Shown here: positions 34,109 through 42,670 of the stretch, one piece after another
Numbering within the stretch: the first letter of the stretch is position 1
Layout of the letters: each line of letters opens with the position of its first letter
From: Clostridia bacterium
GTDB taxonomy: Bacteria > Bacillota > Clostridia > Oscillospirales > CAG-272
DNA length: 52,824 bases
Assembly: GCA_017482355.1 (NCBI GenBank)
Contig: JAFUNJ010000009.1
Span: 229,229 to 282,052, forward strand
Direction of reading: 5' to 3'
Translations under genes and position numbers: made by a program
The notes under the pieces: generated by a model
The model's input: only the letters and a program-made list of their open reading frames with translations
What the model was told of the DNA's origin: nothing
Databases searched by the model: none

Positions 34109-34663
34109 TTAGTTAAAGCACCTATTTTTAAGATCGGCAAGCTCGGCTTTCATTTTAGCAAGCTTTCCTCTCCAGGAAAATCCAATGCACACGAAAACTA
34201 TGGCACATATTGCAGTGATAATTATCATACCTCCAAAAAGGAATCCTACGGGGCTATTCTGACTGTTGATAAACCAGACAACACTGATAATTGCTGCGAT
34301 TGCGGCAACTATAAAGAACAAAAGAGGTTGATTTTTGTACTTAATGATCTCCTCTTCAAGACTCTGGATATTACGGAATTTCGTTCCGCAGTCACCGCAG
34401 ATCCAAAAGGTCTGGTGATTGTTTGATACGTGCGTGCTGGAGAATCTGCCGCCGTGTGAATGAGTGCTTACTGCGCCTGTAATGCTCGACTCGGTTGTTA
34501 CGGTGAGATTATGCGACTTGCAGTTAGGGCAATGGAGCTTGCTTCCGTTAATCGGAGCAGAAGGAGCTTGCTGGGGGGCGTCGGTGCCGATTTTTGTACC
34601 GCACGACGCACAGAATGAGGCGCCATCAGGGAGATTTGTGTTACAGTTGGGGCAAATTGACAT
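34109..34663 (-). CDS. Zinc-ribbon membrane protein
   Basis: 184 residues. N-terminal zinc ribbon CPNCNTNLPDGASFCASCG (residues 4-22), a Pro/Ala linker, then a second four-cysteine unit (CPNCKSHN ... CGDCGTKFRN) with an inserted Ser/His-rich loop. Two membrane helices at about 115-160 and a basic C-terminus follow. Such proteins are widespread and of unknown function. GAGAGGAC precedes ATG 34663. Its promoter carries an operator-like repeat also found next to the divergent XRE gene. Confidence 0.7.
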   Translation of the reverse strand: MSICPNCNTNLPDGASFCASCGTKIGTDAPQQAPSAPINGSKLHCPNCKSHNLTVTTESSITGAVSTHSHGGRFSSTHVSNNHQTFWICGDCGTKFRNIQSLEEEIIKYKNQPLLFFIVAAIAAIISVVWFINSQNSPVGFLFGGMIIITAICAIVFVCIGFSWRGKLAKMKAELADLKNRCFN

Positions 34664-34722
34664 TTTGGTGTCCTCTCTTTCAAAAATTACTCTCAATTCG
34701 ACAAAAACCGAGGGTTTATGTC

Positions 34723-34751
34723 ATTATACCCTAAAAGTTTTAGTTTGTCAA
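34723..34751 (-). promoter_or_regulatory. Consensus promoter of the zinc-ribbon gene with an internal operator candidate
   Basis: Minus strand TTGACA (34751-34746), 17 bp, TATAAT (34728-34723). The spacer contains ACCCTAAAAGTTT at 34728-34740. Confidence 0.8.
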
Positions 34752-34763
34752 CCCTGAAAGTTT
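34728..34763. repeat. Direct repeats ACCCTRAAAGTTT (candidate XRE operators)
   Basis: ACCCTAAAAGTTT at 34728-34740 and ACCCTGAAAGTTT at 34751-34763, 23 bp apart (about two helical turns). An inverted copy, AACTTTTAGGGT, lies at 34866-34877 inside the XRE gene. Confidence 0.6.
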
Positions 34764-34822
34764 ATTTTCAAATACAACTTTATGGGGTAAACTGTAAACA
34801 GTACATTGAAAAGGATGTTTTT

Positions 34823-35140
34823 ATGGATTGGGAGAACGTAGGAAAAAGAATACGTAAGCAGAGAGAACTTTTAGGGTATACGAGAGAGGCGCTTGCGGAG
34901 AAGCTTGAAATCACGCCGAAGTTCTGCTCTGACATTGAGCTTGGGCTTAAGGGAATGTCCGTGCCTACGCTTTGCCGAATTTCCGATGTGCTCGGGCTTT
35001 CGACCGATTATATTCTATACGGAACAGTTGAAGCGGACAGTCTCGCGCAAATAATTGAAACGGTCAGGCGATGCCCCGAAGAAAAGCTTCCTTATCTTGA
35101 AAATATTGTTCGCACTTTCGTGCGTTCTTGCGAAAAATAA
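34823..35140 (+). CDS. XRE-family transcriptional regulator
   Basis: 105 residues. Helix-turn-helix at about 5-65 (VGKRIRKQRELLGYTREALAEKL ... FCSDIELGLKGMSVPTLCRIS ... STDYILYG). A short C-terminal helical segment has cysteines (RRCPEEKLPYLENIVRTFVRSCEK). ATG 34823 with AAGGA; the longer frame crosses the candidate operators and is rejected. It is divergent from the zinc-ribbon/secreted-protein operon, the likely target. Confidence 0.88.
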   Translation: MDWENVGKRIRKQRELLGYTREALAEKLEITPKFCSDIELGLKGMSVPTLCRISDVLGLSTDYILYGTVEADSLAQIIETVRRCPEEKLPYLENIVRTFVRSCEK

Positions 35141-35166
35141 AAGCTCTCCTCTCGGAGAGCTTTTTT
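35139..35166. terminator. Bidirectional terminator
   Basis: AGCTCTCC-TCTC-GGAGAGCT stem flanked by A-run and six T, between the convergent XRE gene and capA remnant. Confidence 0.9.
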
Positions 35167-36353
35167 CACGGATATGAAGTTGATGCTTTATTAAACAGAT
35201 CCCAAAATTCATCAACAGTATTACTGCAGAATTTTACGTCCTTTTTGAGCAGCTCGGGTGTCAGATCGGATAGCAGCATTGCCTCAAAGACTTTGACGCC
35301 GCTTACTCTTTCGACGTGAACGGTTGTCGGTATAAGGGCGGCGTCTTCAACGCGCGTTACGCCGTTTTCCTTAACTATCGTAAGGGAAGCCATGCCGCCG
35401 ACGTTGCCTTTCATCGTTGACTGGTTTGAAATGAAGTTTCCGAGTGAATAATAACAAAGAGCAGCATTGCCGTTATCTGCCTTGACGGTCATCATTGGCT
35501 GAACTACGTGAGGATGATGCCCGATTATTATATCCGCGCCGCACTCGGCAAAGAATTTTGCCCAGCTTGTCTGCCCGTAGCTTGGAACGTGCTGATATTC
35601 CGTTCCCCAATGGGGTATTACTATCGTAATATCTGCATTCTTTTCCGCCCAGCCGAGCATCTGGCGGAAATAGTTTTTATCGCTCATGTCATTCATTCGC
35701 CACCACACCTTGTTCGGACGGTTTGTGAGTGCGGTACAGTTGAGCATTGCGATCCTGATTCCGTTTTTCTCGATGACTCTCACCTGATAGTAGCTCTTCA
35801 TCTCGGCATGAATACCGAGCGCGGTAACTGAGGGGTGCTTTGAGAAGAAATCGAGAGTGTCAATGATCGGCTGCTCGCCGTTGTCCCACGTGTGATTGGT
35901 CGCGAGTGTGAAAACGTCAAAGCCGGCATTTATTGCCGCTTCACCGACCGCGGGGGGTGTAGCAAATCTTGGGTATCCCGCATACTTGCTCGAGTCGTAG
36001 GTGAAGGTACTTTCCTGATTTATTATCGCAATATCGGAAGCGCTTACGGTGTCCTTAATGCGGCGATAAAAGCTATGATAACCGTGCTATTTTCCGGATG
36101 TTATAAGGGGATTGTGTATAAGATTATCGCCGACTGCGATAAGTGTGACTGTACTTTTCGTTATTGGCGGTTCTGTCGTGCTCTCTTCTGTCGTCGTTTC
36201 CTCGGTTGTGCTTTCGGATTCCGTTGTATCAGGTGCAGTCGTTTCTGTTTGAGTCGTATTTTCCGGCTTGTCCGATCCGCCGCCTCCGCATGAGGAGAAT
36301 AACGCAGAAAAAATTATTAAAAATGCGAGTATCAGTGATGCTGTTTTCTTCAT
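35166..36353 (-). pseudogene. CapA-family lipoprotein gene interrupted by an in-frame amber codon
   Basis: Lipoprotein signal with lipobox at Cys22 (ALFSSC), a Thr/Glu-rich linker (about 25-65), and the start of a CapA/PgsA-type metallophosphatase fold (VTLIAVGDNLIHNPLITSGK). TAG at 36089-36087 is codon 90. The same frame then continues with HGYHSFYRRIKDTVSASDIA, INQESTFTYDSSKYAGYPRF, TLATNHTWDNG, VIPHWGTEY, GHHPHVVQPM and YSLGNFISNQS, ending at 35166, so all CapA motifs lie downstream of the stop. Gln is common at that place in the family, so a CAG-to-TAG change is the simplest cause. Reinitiation at an internal start, readthrough, or a sequencing error are alternatives. Role of intact relatives: poly-gamma-glutamate or capsule-related hydrolase. 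Confidence 0.8.
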
Positions 36354-36444
36354 TACAGTGCCTCCTTTTGTAGGAGAATTATATCACGGCGCGGATCAAT
36401 TGTCAACGCTTCAGGCGGCAAATGTAATTTCGTCATTTTGCGTA

Positions 36445-36473
36445 TTGACCGACGGGCGACTTTGTGATAATAT
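36445..36473 (+). promoter_or_regulatory. Promoter of the HD-domain gene
   Basis: TTGACC 36445-36450, 17 bp, TAATAT 36468-36473, 30 bases before ATG 36503. Confidence 0.65.
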
Positions 36474-36502
36474 TTATACAGATAATAAGTTGTGGAGTTA
36501 AA

Positions 36503-37159
36503 ATGAAAATAACGATAGAACAGATAAAAAATAACCCCTCGATAAAAAGCTATATTGAAAAGGCGGACGAGTCGCTTATTGCTCTCGGCTTTACCGAGCA
36601 TAGCTTTCCGCACGTTACGAGGGTCGCGGCGTACGCGAAGAAGATACTTCTGACCCTCGGCTACAGCGAGCGCGAGGCGGAGCTTGCCGAAATAGCAGGA
36701 TATATTCACGACATTGGCAACATAATAAACAGAATTGACCACGCGCAGAGCGGAGCAGTCATGGCGTTCCGTATTCTCGATAAAATGGATGCCGATCCCG
36801 ACGACGTAGCGACGATAATAACCGCAATAGGAAATCACGACGAGGGAACTGCGTTTCCCGTAAATGCCGTTGCCGCGGCACTTATCCTTGCAGATAAGAC
36901 CGACGTTCGCGCAAGCCGCGTCCGCAATACAGACGTTGCGAGCTTCGATATTCACGATAGAGTTAATTACGCAGTCAAGCGCTCGGAGCTTGTTATAACG
37001 GAGGGCGAGATAACGCTTGACCTTGATATTGATATTACAATATCGCCCGTCATGGATTATTTCGAAATATTCTTAAACCGTATGCTCCTTTGCAGAAAGG
37101 CGGCGGAAAAGCTGAATTGCCGTTTTGCGCTTAATATGAACGGACAGAAAATGATTTGA
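36503..37159 (+). CDS. HD-domain phosphohydrolase
   Basis: 218 residues. HD metal motif: His37 in FPHVTRVAAYA, His69-Asp70 in AGYIHDIGN, and later GNHDEGT and ILADKTDVRASR. It belongs to the small clostridial HD hydrolases related to HDIG/YmdB-partner proteins; substrate unknown (nucleotide or signalling nucleotide). ATG 36503 with TGGAG. It ends one base before the VanY-type gene. Confidence 0.85.
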   Translation: MKITIEQIKNNPSIKSYIEKADESLIALGFTEHSFPHVTRVAAYAKKILLTLGYSEREAELAEIAGYIHDIGNIINRIDHAQSGAVMAFRILDKMDADPDDVATIITAIGNHDEGTAFPVNAVAAALILADKTDVRASRVRNTDVASFDIHDRVNYAVKRSELVITEGEITLDLDIDITISPVMDYFEIFLNRMLLCRKAAEKLNCRFALNMNGQKMI

Positions 37160-37160
37160 T

Positions 37161-38279
37161 ATGAGAACGTTTGCATTAATTTTATCAATTATAACGCTTC
37201 TTTCGCTTTTTGCGTGCACAAAAAAGAATGATAACTCGCGTGTAACAACGTCGGAAACTACAGCGCCCGACACGACTGCACCCGATACTACCGTACCCGA
37301 GCAGACGACCGAAGCGGTAACGACTGACCCTAACGCTCCGATATACGAGGACGGCGGATTTACTTATAAGATAGACGTAAAGAACTATTTGCAGTATATA
37401 TGTCCGTCGGATCCTACCGAATATCTCGTTATCGCAAACCGAAAGCATCCGCTTGGATCAAATTACGTACCGAAGAATCTTGTGAATATTTCGTCAACGA
37501 ATTCACGTCAGCTTGTATATACGGCAAAAATGGCGCTTGAGGCGATGTGTCTCGAAATGCAAGCGCTGAAGGTGTACGATACGAATGCACAGAGCGCATA
37601 CAGATCCTATTCTTATCAGAAAAACCTGTATTATAACAAGTACATGGAAAGGGAGAGGGAAAAGTATCCGCACCTTTCTGACGCCGAGCTTATGATAATC
37701 GTTGATACCTATTCGGCTCGCCCCGGTACGTCCGATCACCAGACGGGATTGACACTTGATTTCAGCCCGATAAACAGCAGCTTCGTAAATACGAAGGCGT
37801 TTACGTATCTGACGAAAAACGCACACAAATTCGGATTCATCCTCCGTTATCCGAAGGGCAAGGAAAATATTACAGGTTATAAGTATGAGCCGTGGCATTG
37901 GCGCTTTGTAGGTCGCGACGTTGCGACGTATATTTACGAGCACGGAATAACTCTTGAGGAATATATGGCGGAGGTGAACGATACTGCTATTGAGACCTTC
38001 CCCGAGGTCGAGATGCCGTCTCTGACACCGCCCGAAACGACCAAGAAGGAAACGACTTCCGCTGAAACCACGCCGGAGGAAACCACACCGATCGAAACGA
38101 CAGCAGGCGAAACCACCTCTGAAACAACGCCACCCGAGGAAACTACTCCCGAAGAAACAACGACCGAAGAAATAACCACGACTGAGGCGGTCACGACGAC
38201 TGAGGAGGTCACTACCGCCGAAGCAACGACGGAAGCTGAAACAACGAGTCCCCCGTCAACGTCGGAGATAGAAAAATAA
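37161..38279 (+). CDS. VanY-type D-alanyl-D-alanine carboxypeptidase lipoprotein (peptidase M15)
   Basis: 372 residues. Lipobox LFAC at Cys19, a Thr/Pro-rich linker at 25-60, M15B catalytic domain at about 95-275 with SAYRSYSYQ, zinc motif TSDHQTGLTLDF and EPWHWRF. A C-terminal Thr/Glu-rich tail of about 80 residues made of repeats like ETTPEETT follows. It trims the terminal D-Ala of peptidoglycan stem peptides outside the membrane. The tail may be a wall spacer; it has no sortase motif. No van resistance genes are nearby, so a housekeeping wall role is likelier than vancomycin resistance. Confidence 0.92.
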   Translation: MRTFALILSIITLLSLFACTKKNDNSRVTTSETTAPDTTAPDTTVPEQTTEAVTTDPNAPIYEDGGFTYKIDVKNYLQYICPSDPTEYLVIANRKHPLGSNYVPKNLVNISSTNSRQLVYTAKMALEAMCLEMQALKVYDTNAQSAYRSYSYQKNLYYNKYMEREREKYPHLSDAELMIIVDTYSARPGTSDHQTGLTLDFSPINSSFVNTKAFTYLTKNAHKFGFILRYPKGKENITGYKYEPWHWRFVGRDVATYIYEHGITLEEYMAEVNDTAIETFPEVEMPSLTPPETTKKETTSAETTPEETTPIETTAGETTSETTPPEETTPEETTTEEITTTEAVTTTEEVTTAEATTEAETTSPPSTSEIEK

Positions 38280-38286
38280 CAAAAAA

Positions 38287-38315
38287 CAGGGCATCACCGA
38301 ATCGGTGATGCCCTG
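38287..38315 (-). terminator. Terminator of gapA
   Basis: CAGGGCATCACCG / CGGTGATGCCCTG 13-bp stem. Read on the minus strand it is followed by TTTTTT, so it serves gapA; it can also hinder readthrough from the M15 gene. Confidence 0.9.
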
Positions 38316-38334
38316 AATATTTATTATGCTTTGA

Positions 38335-39363
38335 TTAGATCTCAGCGAAATACTTGATGGTGCGAACCATCTGAGAGGTGTAGGAGTTCTCGTTGTCGTA
38401 CCAAGAAACAACCTGTACCTGGTAGGTATCGTCGTCGATCTTTGCAACCATAGTCTGGGTAGCATCGAAGAGAGAGCCGTAACGCATACCGATAACGTCG
38501 GAGGATACGATCTGGTCTTCGTTGTAACCGAAGGACTCGTTAGCAGCTGCCTTCATAGCAGCGTTGATGCCCTCCTTGGTGATGTCCTGACCCTTAACAA
38601 CTGCAACGAGGATCGTGGTAGAACCGGTGCAGGTAGGAACTCTCTGAGCAGAGCCGATGAGCTTGCCGTTGAGCTCGGGGATAACGAGACCGATTGCCTT
38701 TGCAGCGCCGGTAGAGTTAGGAACGATGTTCTGTGCGCCTGCACGAGCACGTCTGAGGTCGCCCTTTCTGTGGGGACCGTCAAGGATCATCTGGTCGCCG
38801 GTGTAAGCGTGAACTGTGGTCATGATACCGCTCTGGATAGGAGCGTAATCATTGAGTGCCTTAGCCATAGGAGCGAGGCAGTTGGTGGTGCAGGATGCTG
38901 CGGAGATGATCTGGTCATCAGCAGCAAGAGTATCGTTGTTTACGTTGAAAACGATGGTCTTGAGATCGTTTCCTGCGGGAGCAGAGATAACGACCTTCTT
39001 TGCACCTGCATTGATATGAGCCATGGACTTGTCCTTGGAGCAGTAGAAGCCGGTGCACTCGAGAACTACGTCAACGCCGAGCTTACCCCAAGGGCAGTTG
39101 TTAGCGTCCTTTTCAGCGTAGATCATGATCTCCTTACCGTCAACGATAATGGAGTTCTCGGTGGACTCTACGGTGTGCTTGCCCTCACCGATAGTTCCGC
39201 AGTATGCGCCCTGAGCGGTATCATACTTGAGAAGGTGAGCGAGCATTGCGGGAGCGGTAAGGTCGTTGATAGCGACAACCTCATAGCCCTCTGCGCCGAA
39301 CATCTGGCGGAAAGCCAGACGGCCGATACGGCCGAATCCGTTAATAGCAACTTTTACAGACAT
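38335..39363 (-). CDS. gapA: Glyceraldehyde-3-phosphate dehydrogenase, type I
   Basis: 342 residues. NAD motif [16 protein letters not shown] at 5-20, active-site [15 protein letters not shown], substrate motifs [25 protein letters not shown], and [14 protein letters not shown] at the C-terminus. The residue after the second beta strand is AINDLT (Asp), indicating NAD preference. Ribosome binding site AAAGGAG. Strong codon bias fits high expression. Monocistronic. Central glycolysis: G3P + NAD + Pi to 1,3-bisphosphoglycerate. Confidence 0.97.
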   Translation of the reverse strand: MSVKVAINGFGRIGRLAFRQMFGAEGYEVVAINDLTAPAMLAHLLKYDTAQGAYCGTIGEGKHTVESTENSIIVDGKEIMIYAEKDANNCPWGKLGVDVVLECTGFYCSKDKSMAHINAGAKKVVISAPAGNDLKTIVFNVNNDTLAADDQIISAASCTTNCLAPMAKALNDYAPIQSGIMTTVHAYTGDQMILDGPHRKGDLRRARAGAQNIVPNSTGAAKAIGLVIPELNGKLIGSAQRVPTCTGSTTILVAVVKGQDITKEGINAAMKAAANESFGYNEDQIVSSDVIGMRYGSLFDATQTMVAKIDDDTYQVQVVSWYDNENSYTSQMVRTIKYFAEI

Positions 39364-39413
39364 GGTGAATTCTCCTTTATATAAATAAAAATATTTTTTC
39401 TTACCAAATCAGT

Positions 39414-39442
39414 ATTTTACTATAAAAAGTAAAATATTACAA
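39414..39442 (-). promoter_or_regulatory. Promoter of gapA
   Basis: Minus strand TTGTAA (39442-39437), 17 bp, TAAAAT (39419-39414), about 50 bases before the gapA start in an AT-rich leader. Confidence 0.6.
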
Positions 39443-39485
39443 GAGTATGAATCTTTTATTTTCAAAATTGTTACAATCTTTGTAT

Positions 39486-40850
39486 TTATTCGCTATCTCC
39501 AAACGCTTCTTGCTTATTCTTTTCGTGCTCTTTTTCGGTTTTTGCGAAGAGGTTGTAGCCGTCTTTTTTAGCAACGAAGTAGAAGTAATCGGTTTTCTCG
39601 GGGTAGAATGCGTAGTTTATAGCGAGGAAGGTCGGGTTGGATATCGGTCCGGGAGGAAGACCCTTATACAAACGGGTGTTGTAGGGGTCATCCATATTCA
39701 GAATATCCTGTGTCAGCTTATCGGGCGGATTGTCCTGAAGGATATAATAGAAGGTCGCGTCAGAGCCGAGGAATCCTCCCGTTTCTCTGCCGGGATATTT
39801 CAGTCGGTTATTGAAAACGGAGGATATCGTTCCGTACTCAACGTCGTGATATGCTTCCATCTGAATAAGAGACGCGAGGTTTACTATCTCATCGAAGGTC
39901 TTTCCTCGGGAATTACATAGATTGTTGATCTTCTCAATATAGTCGTCACCGGGCGCGGTACAATTCTTAAACGTCTGCTTCATCTTGACGTCGAAGTTTT
40001 TGAGCATCTTGTTTATGATAGTGACGGCGCTTGCGTTGCTGTAATAATAGTAGGTGTCGGGGTAGAGGTAGCCCTCAAGGCGGTATTTTCTTTGCGGGCT
40101 GATATTCTCGTCGAGCTGCTCTATGAACCAATAATCGAACTCGTGGTTTTCAATTACGTCGTAAAGCTCTTCTTTTGACGACAGGTGATATTTGTCAACA
40201 AGCGTATCGACGATCTCCTTGACCGTGTAACCCTCGGGGATAGTTACGATAACAGTTTCTGCCTTTGTGTTATTCTTTTTCGCAAAGACACGTATCAGCT
40301 GATCGTAGTTCATCGAGGGGGTGACAGTATACTCACCTGCAACGAGCGCAGGATTCTTACCGCGGATATCTGCGTAAAAATCAAATGCCCATGCAAATTC
40401 AATTACTCCGTTCTCTTCAAGAACCTCGCCGAGCTCCTTTATGGTAGCTCCCTCGCCTATCGAGACGGTTATTTCATCGTCTCCCTTGACGAAAGCGAAG
40501 ATATCGTTTCCGACGACGATAATGAAATAGGAAAGGAAGCCCGATACGACGAGGATCGAAACGATATAGATTACGGCTTTTACTAAGCTCGATACGGCAG
40601 TAGAACCGCCGCCGATGCGATCGTCGTCATCGTCATCATCGTTACGTCTGCTTGCTGCCGAAAGCTTCGATGCAAAGGACGGACGGCTTGACGATGGATA
40701 ATGCGGTTCCTTTTTTCTTGCGGGGTGCGAGGCACTCGTACCTTGACTTGCGGGCTTCTGAGTCGGCGTTCTGCGCGCAACCGGAGCTTTACGCTGTGTG
40801 CTTCCGCTTGCGGGACGGCGTTTGCCCGTGCTGTTTTGCTGTGTGTTCAT
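39486..40850 (-). CDS. mltG: Endolytic transglycosylase MltG
   Basis: 454 residues. Long basic, Pro/Ser-rich cytoplasmic N-terminus (1-65) with an Asp run, one membrane helix at about 90-110, LysM-like part (ITVSIGEGATIKELGEVLEENGVI), YRLEGYLYPDTYYY, VNLASLIQMEAYHDVEYGTISSVFNNRL and LPPGPISNPTFLAINYAFYP. It cuts nascent glycan strands to end peptidoglycan synthesis. In the usual ASIVEKE motif the first Glu is Gln here while the second is kept; whether this affects activity is unclear. Confidence 0.93.
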   Translation of the reverse strand: MNTQQNSTGKRRPASGSTQRKAPVARRTPTQKPASQGTSASHPARKKEPHYPSSSRPSFASKLSAASRRNDDDDDDDRIGGGSTAVSSLVKAVIYIVSILVVSGFLSYFIIVVGNDIFAFVKGDDEITVSIGEGATIKELGEVLEENGVIEFAWAFDFYADIRGKNPALVAGEYTVTPSMNYDQLIRVFAKKNNTKAETVIVTIPEGYTVKEIVDTLVDKYHLSSKEELYDVIENHEFDYWFIEQLDENISPQRKYRLEGYLYPDTYYYYSNASAVTIINKMLKNFDVKMKQTFKNCTAPGDDYIEKINNLCNSRGKTFDEIVNLASLIQMEAYHDVEYGTISSVFNNRLKYPGRETGGFLGSDATFYYILQDNPPDKLTQDILNMDDPYNTRLYKGLPPGPISNPTFLAINYAFYPEKTDYFYFVAKKDGYNLFAKTEKEHEKNKQEAFGDSE

Positions 40851-40875
40851 ATATGGTTTACCTCATTGTTTGCTG

Positions 40876-41874
40876 TCACAGATCGGTAAGAACTGCGACT
40901 GCGAATATGATTATACAAACGATAAGAGACGGCGAGAAGAACGCCTCGATCGTAAGATTGGTTTTTTCGCTGACTACCTTTTTAGGCGCTTTTCCTTCCT
41001 CGGCGGCTTCCGTTGCCGCAATATCGGGAGTTGTTCCGTCGTCGGACTTTTTGAGCAAGTAGGACGGAGACGGCGCGCCGCTCTTTCCCATCTGACGCAG
41101 GGTGTGTTCGAATTCGCTGAACATTATCACGGTAAGAACAAGGAAAAGCAGAGCGAAGGTGAAAACGCTTATTATCTTGTTCGACGGATCGGATAACGTT
41201 CTGATAATATATTTTTCACCGAAAACGGTGTAAATATTAAATACAAGATGCGCGATAAGCGCCGACAGCGACGAGCCCGTCACATAAGTCAGCATACAAA
41301 GAATGATTGCGCTGAAAAATCTTATTGGGAAGCTTTCAAGTGTAAAGAAGAGCATCGAGGAGAGGAGCGAGGTGATGATCGTTGCATTGATCGCACCGTA
41401 TCCGCCTTCGTTATACTCGGTGAGCAATATCGTGCGGAATACGAATTCGTCGGTAAGTGCGGGGATTATTGCAAATGCCGCCGCGGCGAAGAGAAAGTTA
41501 TACTCGGTCTTTCCGCTTATATAGCTCTCGAATCCCGAGACAGTGAAGCTGTCCATGCCGAAAAGATATATCTGAGCAAATCTTATCAGCATCGAGCCGA
41601 AAACGAGAACGAGCGAAGCGGTTATAATACTGCCGAATCTGTTCGGAGGAATAAGCCGAACGTTTAAGCGCGACGCGTAACCGACGCCCTTTAGACGGCA
41701 GAAGAGTATTGCGGGAATGATGAATATGAGAAGCTGAACTATTATGACCGAAAGATATTCGTTTCCGCCGGCGCCCGTCAGCTTTTCTTTTAAAAAGTCT
41801 GTGCCAAGAACGAGAATGTAAAGAATCGACACAAAAAGCGGAGCGGAGAATGAGGGCTTCATCTTCATTTTCAT
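40876..41874 (-). CDS. CPBP-family intramembrane protein (degenerate motifs)
   Basis: 332 residues, about eight membrane segments. The family EExxxR motif appears as DEFVFR, and the third motif as AHLVFN. The middle FxxxH motif is FFTLE without the His, so protease activity is doubtful. A cytoplasmic loop with Pro/Ser/Lys (KSGAPSPSYLLKKSDDG) precedes a last helix. It starts with an ATGA overlap after the cyclo-ligase gene, so the two are co-translated. Confidence 0.75.
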   Translation of the reverse strand: MKMKMKPSFSAPLFVSILYILVLGTDFLKEKLTGAGGNEYLSVIIVQLLIFIIPAILFCRLKGVGYASRLNVRLIPPNRFGSIITASLVLVFGSMLIRFAQIYLFGMDSFTVSGFESYISGKTEYNFLFAAAAFAIIPALTDEFVFRTILLTEYNEGGYGAINATIITSLLSSMLFFTLESFPIRFFSAIILCMLTYVTGSSLSALIAHLVFNIYTVFGEKYIIRTLSDPSNKIISVFTFALLFLVLTVIMFSEFEHTLRQMGKSGAPSPSYLLKKSDDGTTPDIAATEAAEEGKAPKKVVSEKTNLTIEAFFSPSLIVCIIIFAVAVLTDL

Positions 41875-42452
41875 GACGGTGAAAACGCCCCCTTTTCGGT
41901 CACGATAAGGGAAACGTGCTTATCGAAGCGTCCGCGCGGGACCGAGGGACGGAGCAGCTTGTGGAACGTGACCCCTACGGCAGTGCCGCCGAACGAATTA
42001 AGGTATCTGTCGTAGTAACCTTTTCCGTAGCCGACGCGGTATCCCTGACGGTCAAAGCAGACACCGGGGATTATTATAAGATCGTTTTTGCCCTTGGACG
42101 GAGTATAGAGTGGAAGCTCGGAGGACGGCTCTTGGATACCGTAGCTGCCTTTCTTGAGCTCACTCAGATCGGTTACAAAATGATACGTCATAGTTGAGCT
42201 CTCGGTATCGCAAAGCGGGAAGGCAACCTTCTTTCCTGCCTTTATCGCCGCCTCGGCAAGAGGCAGAACGTTCAGCTCGCCCTTTATAGGATAATATAGA
42301 AGCACAGCTTCGGCAAAGCGAAATGATGCAAGCGAAAGGAGCTTCATAATGACGGCGTCTTCCGCTTCTTTTCTTTCATCGCCTGATATTTCACCGCGAA
42401 GCGCCAAAAGCTCTTCACGAAGCTGCTTTTTTTCTTCCTTAAGAGTTATCAC
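41871..42452 (-). CDS. 5-formyltetrahydrofolate cyclo-ligase
   Basis: 193 residues. ATP and substrate motifs VLLYYPIKGELNVLPL, DLIIIPGVCFDRQGYRVGYGKGYYDRYL and VGVTFHKLL. It converts 5-formyl-THF to 5,10-methenyl-THF. Start: GTG 42452 with AAAGGAGG eight bases upstream; the longer frame is unrelated and overlaps the palindromic repeat. Confidence 0.93.
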   Translation of the reverse strand: MITLKEEKKQLREELLALRGEISGDERKEAEDAVIMKLLSLASFRFAEAVLLYYPIKGELNVLPLAEAAIKAGKKVAFPLCDTESSTMTYHFVTDLSELKKGSYGIQEPSSELPLYTPSKGKNDLIIIPGVCFDRQGYRVGYGKGYYDRYLNSFGGTAVGVTFHKLLRPSVPRGRFDKHVSLIVTEKGAFSPS

Positions 42453-42513
42453 ATCGCCGTCCTCCTTTCGTGGATTTTTTGTGAATTTGCGAATTGTACT
42501 ATAACACCTGTGT

Positions 42514-42604
42514 GTCATCTTGAGCGAAGTCCGCCGAGATTCCGCCATCGTTGTACTCGGCGCCGCTTCGCGGTTCGGTTCCGCTGCGCTTCACTCAGAA
42601 TGAC
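42514..42604. repeat. Intergenic inverted-repeat element (MITE/REP-like)
   Basis: GTCATCTTGAGCGAAG at 42514-42529 matches the reverse complement of CTTCACTCAGAATGAC at 42589-42604 at 13 of 16 positions. Inside it, GTCCGCCG is complementary to CGGCGGAC at 42606-42613. No coding potential. The ends look like the short intergenic repeats seen many times in some clostridial genomes. Confidence 0.6.
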
Positions 42605-42634
42605 GCGGCGGACGCAGTCGAAACCCCACAGGGG

Positions 42635-42653
42635 CGAACGGCAAAGCCGTTCG
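42635..42653. other. Hairpin downstream of the repeat element
   Basis: CGAACGGC-AAA-GCCGTTCG, eight perfect pairs, between the DJ-1 gene end and the repeat. No T-run on either strand. Confidence 0.5.
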
Positions 42654-42670
42654 GATCTCGCAGGTGATCT

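Noticed and set aside
36087-36089. Genome-wide reassignment of TAG
   Set aside because: hrcA ends with TAG and reading through it would add an unrelated tail running into grpE; one internal TAG is not enough evidence.
37934-38212. Minus-strand Val/Ser-rich frame opposite the VanY tail
   Set aside because: Simply the complement of the Thr/Glu repeat DNA.
37161-38279. Vancomycin resistance gene vanY
   Set aside because: No vanHAX, vanRS or other resistance genes nearby; M15 carboxypeptidases are common in wall maintenance.
34109-38279. CRISPR or tandem-repeat array in the Thr/Glu-coding stretches
   Set aside because: Repeats are short, irregular and within coding frames, with no spacers.
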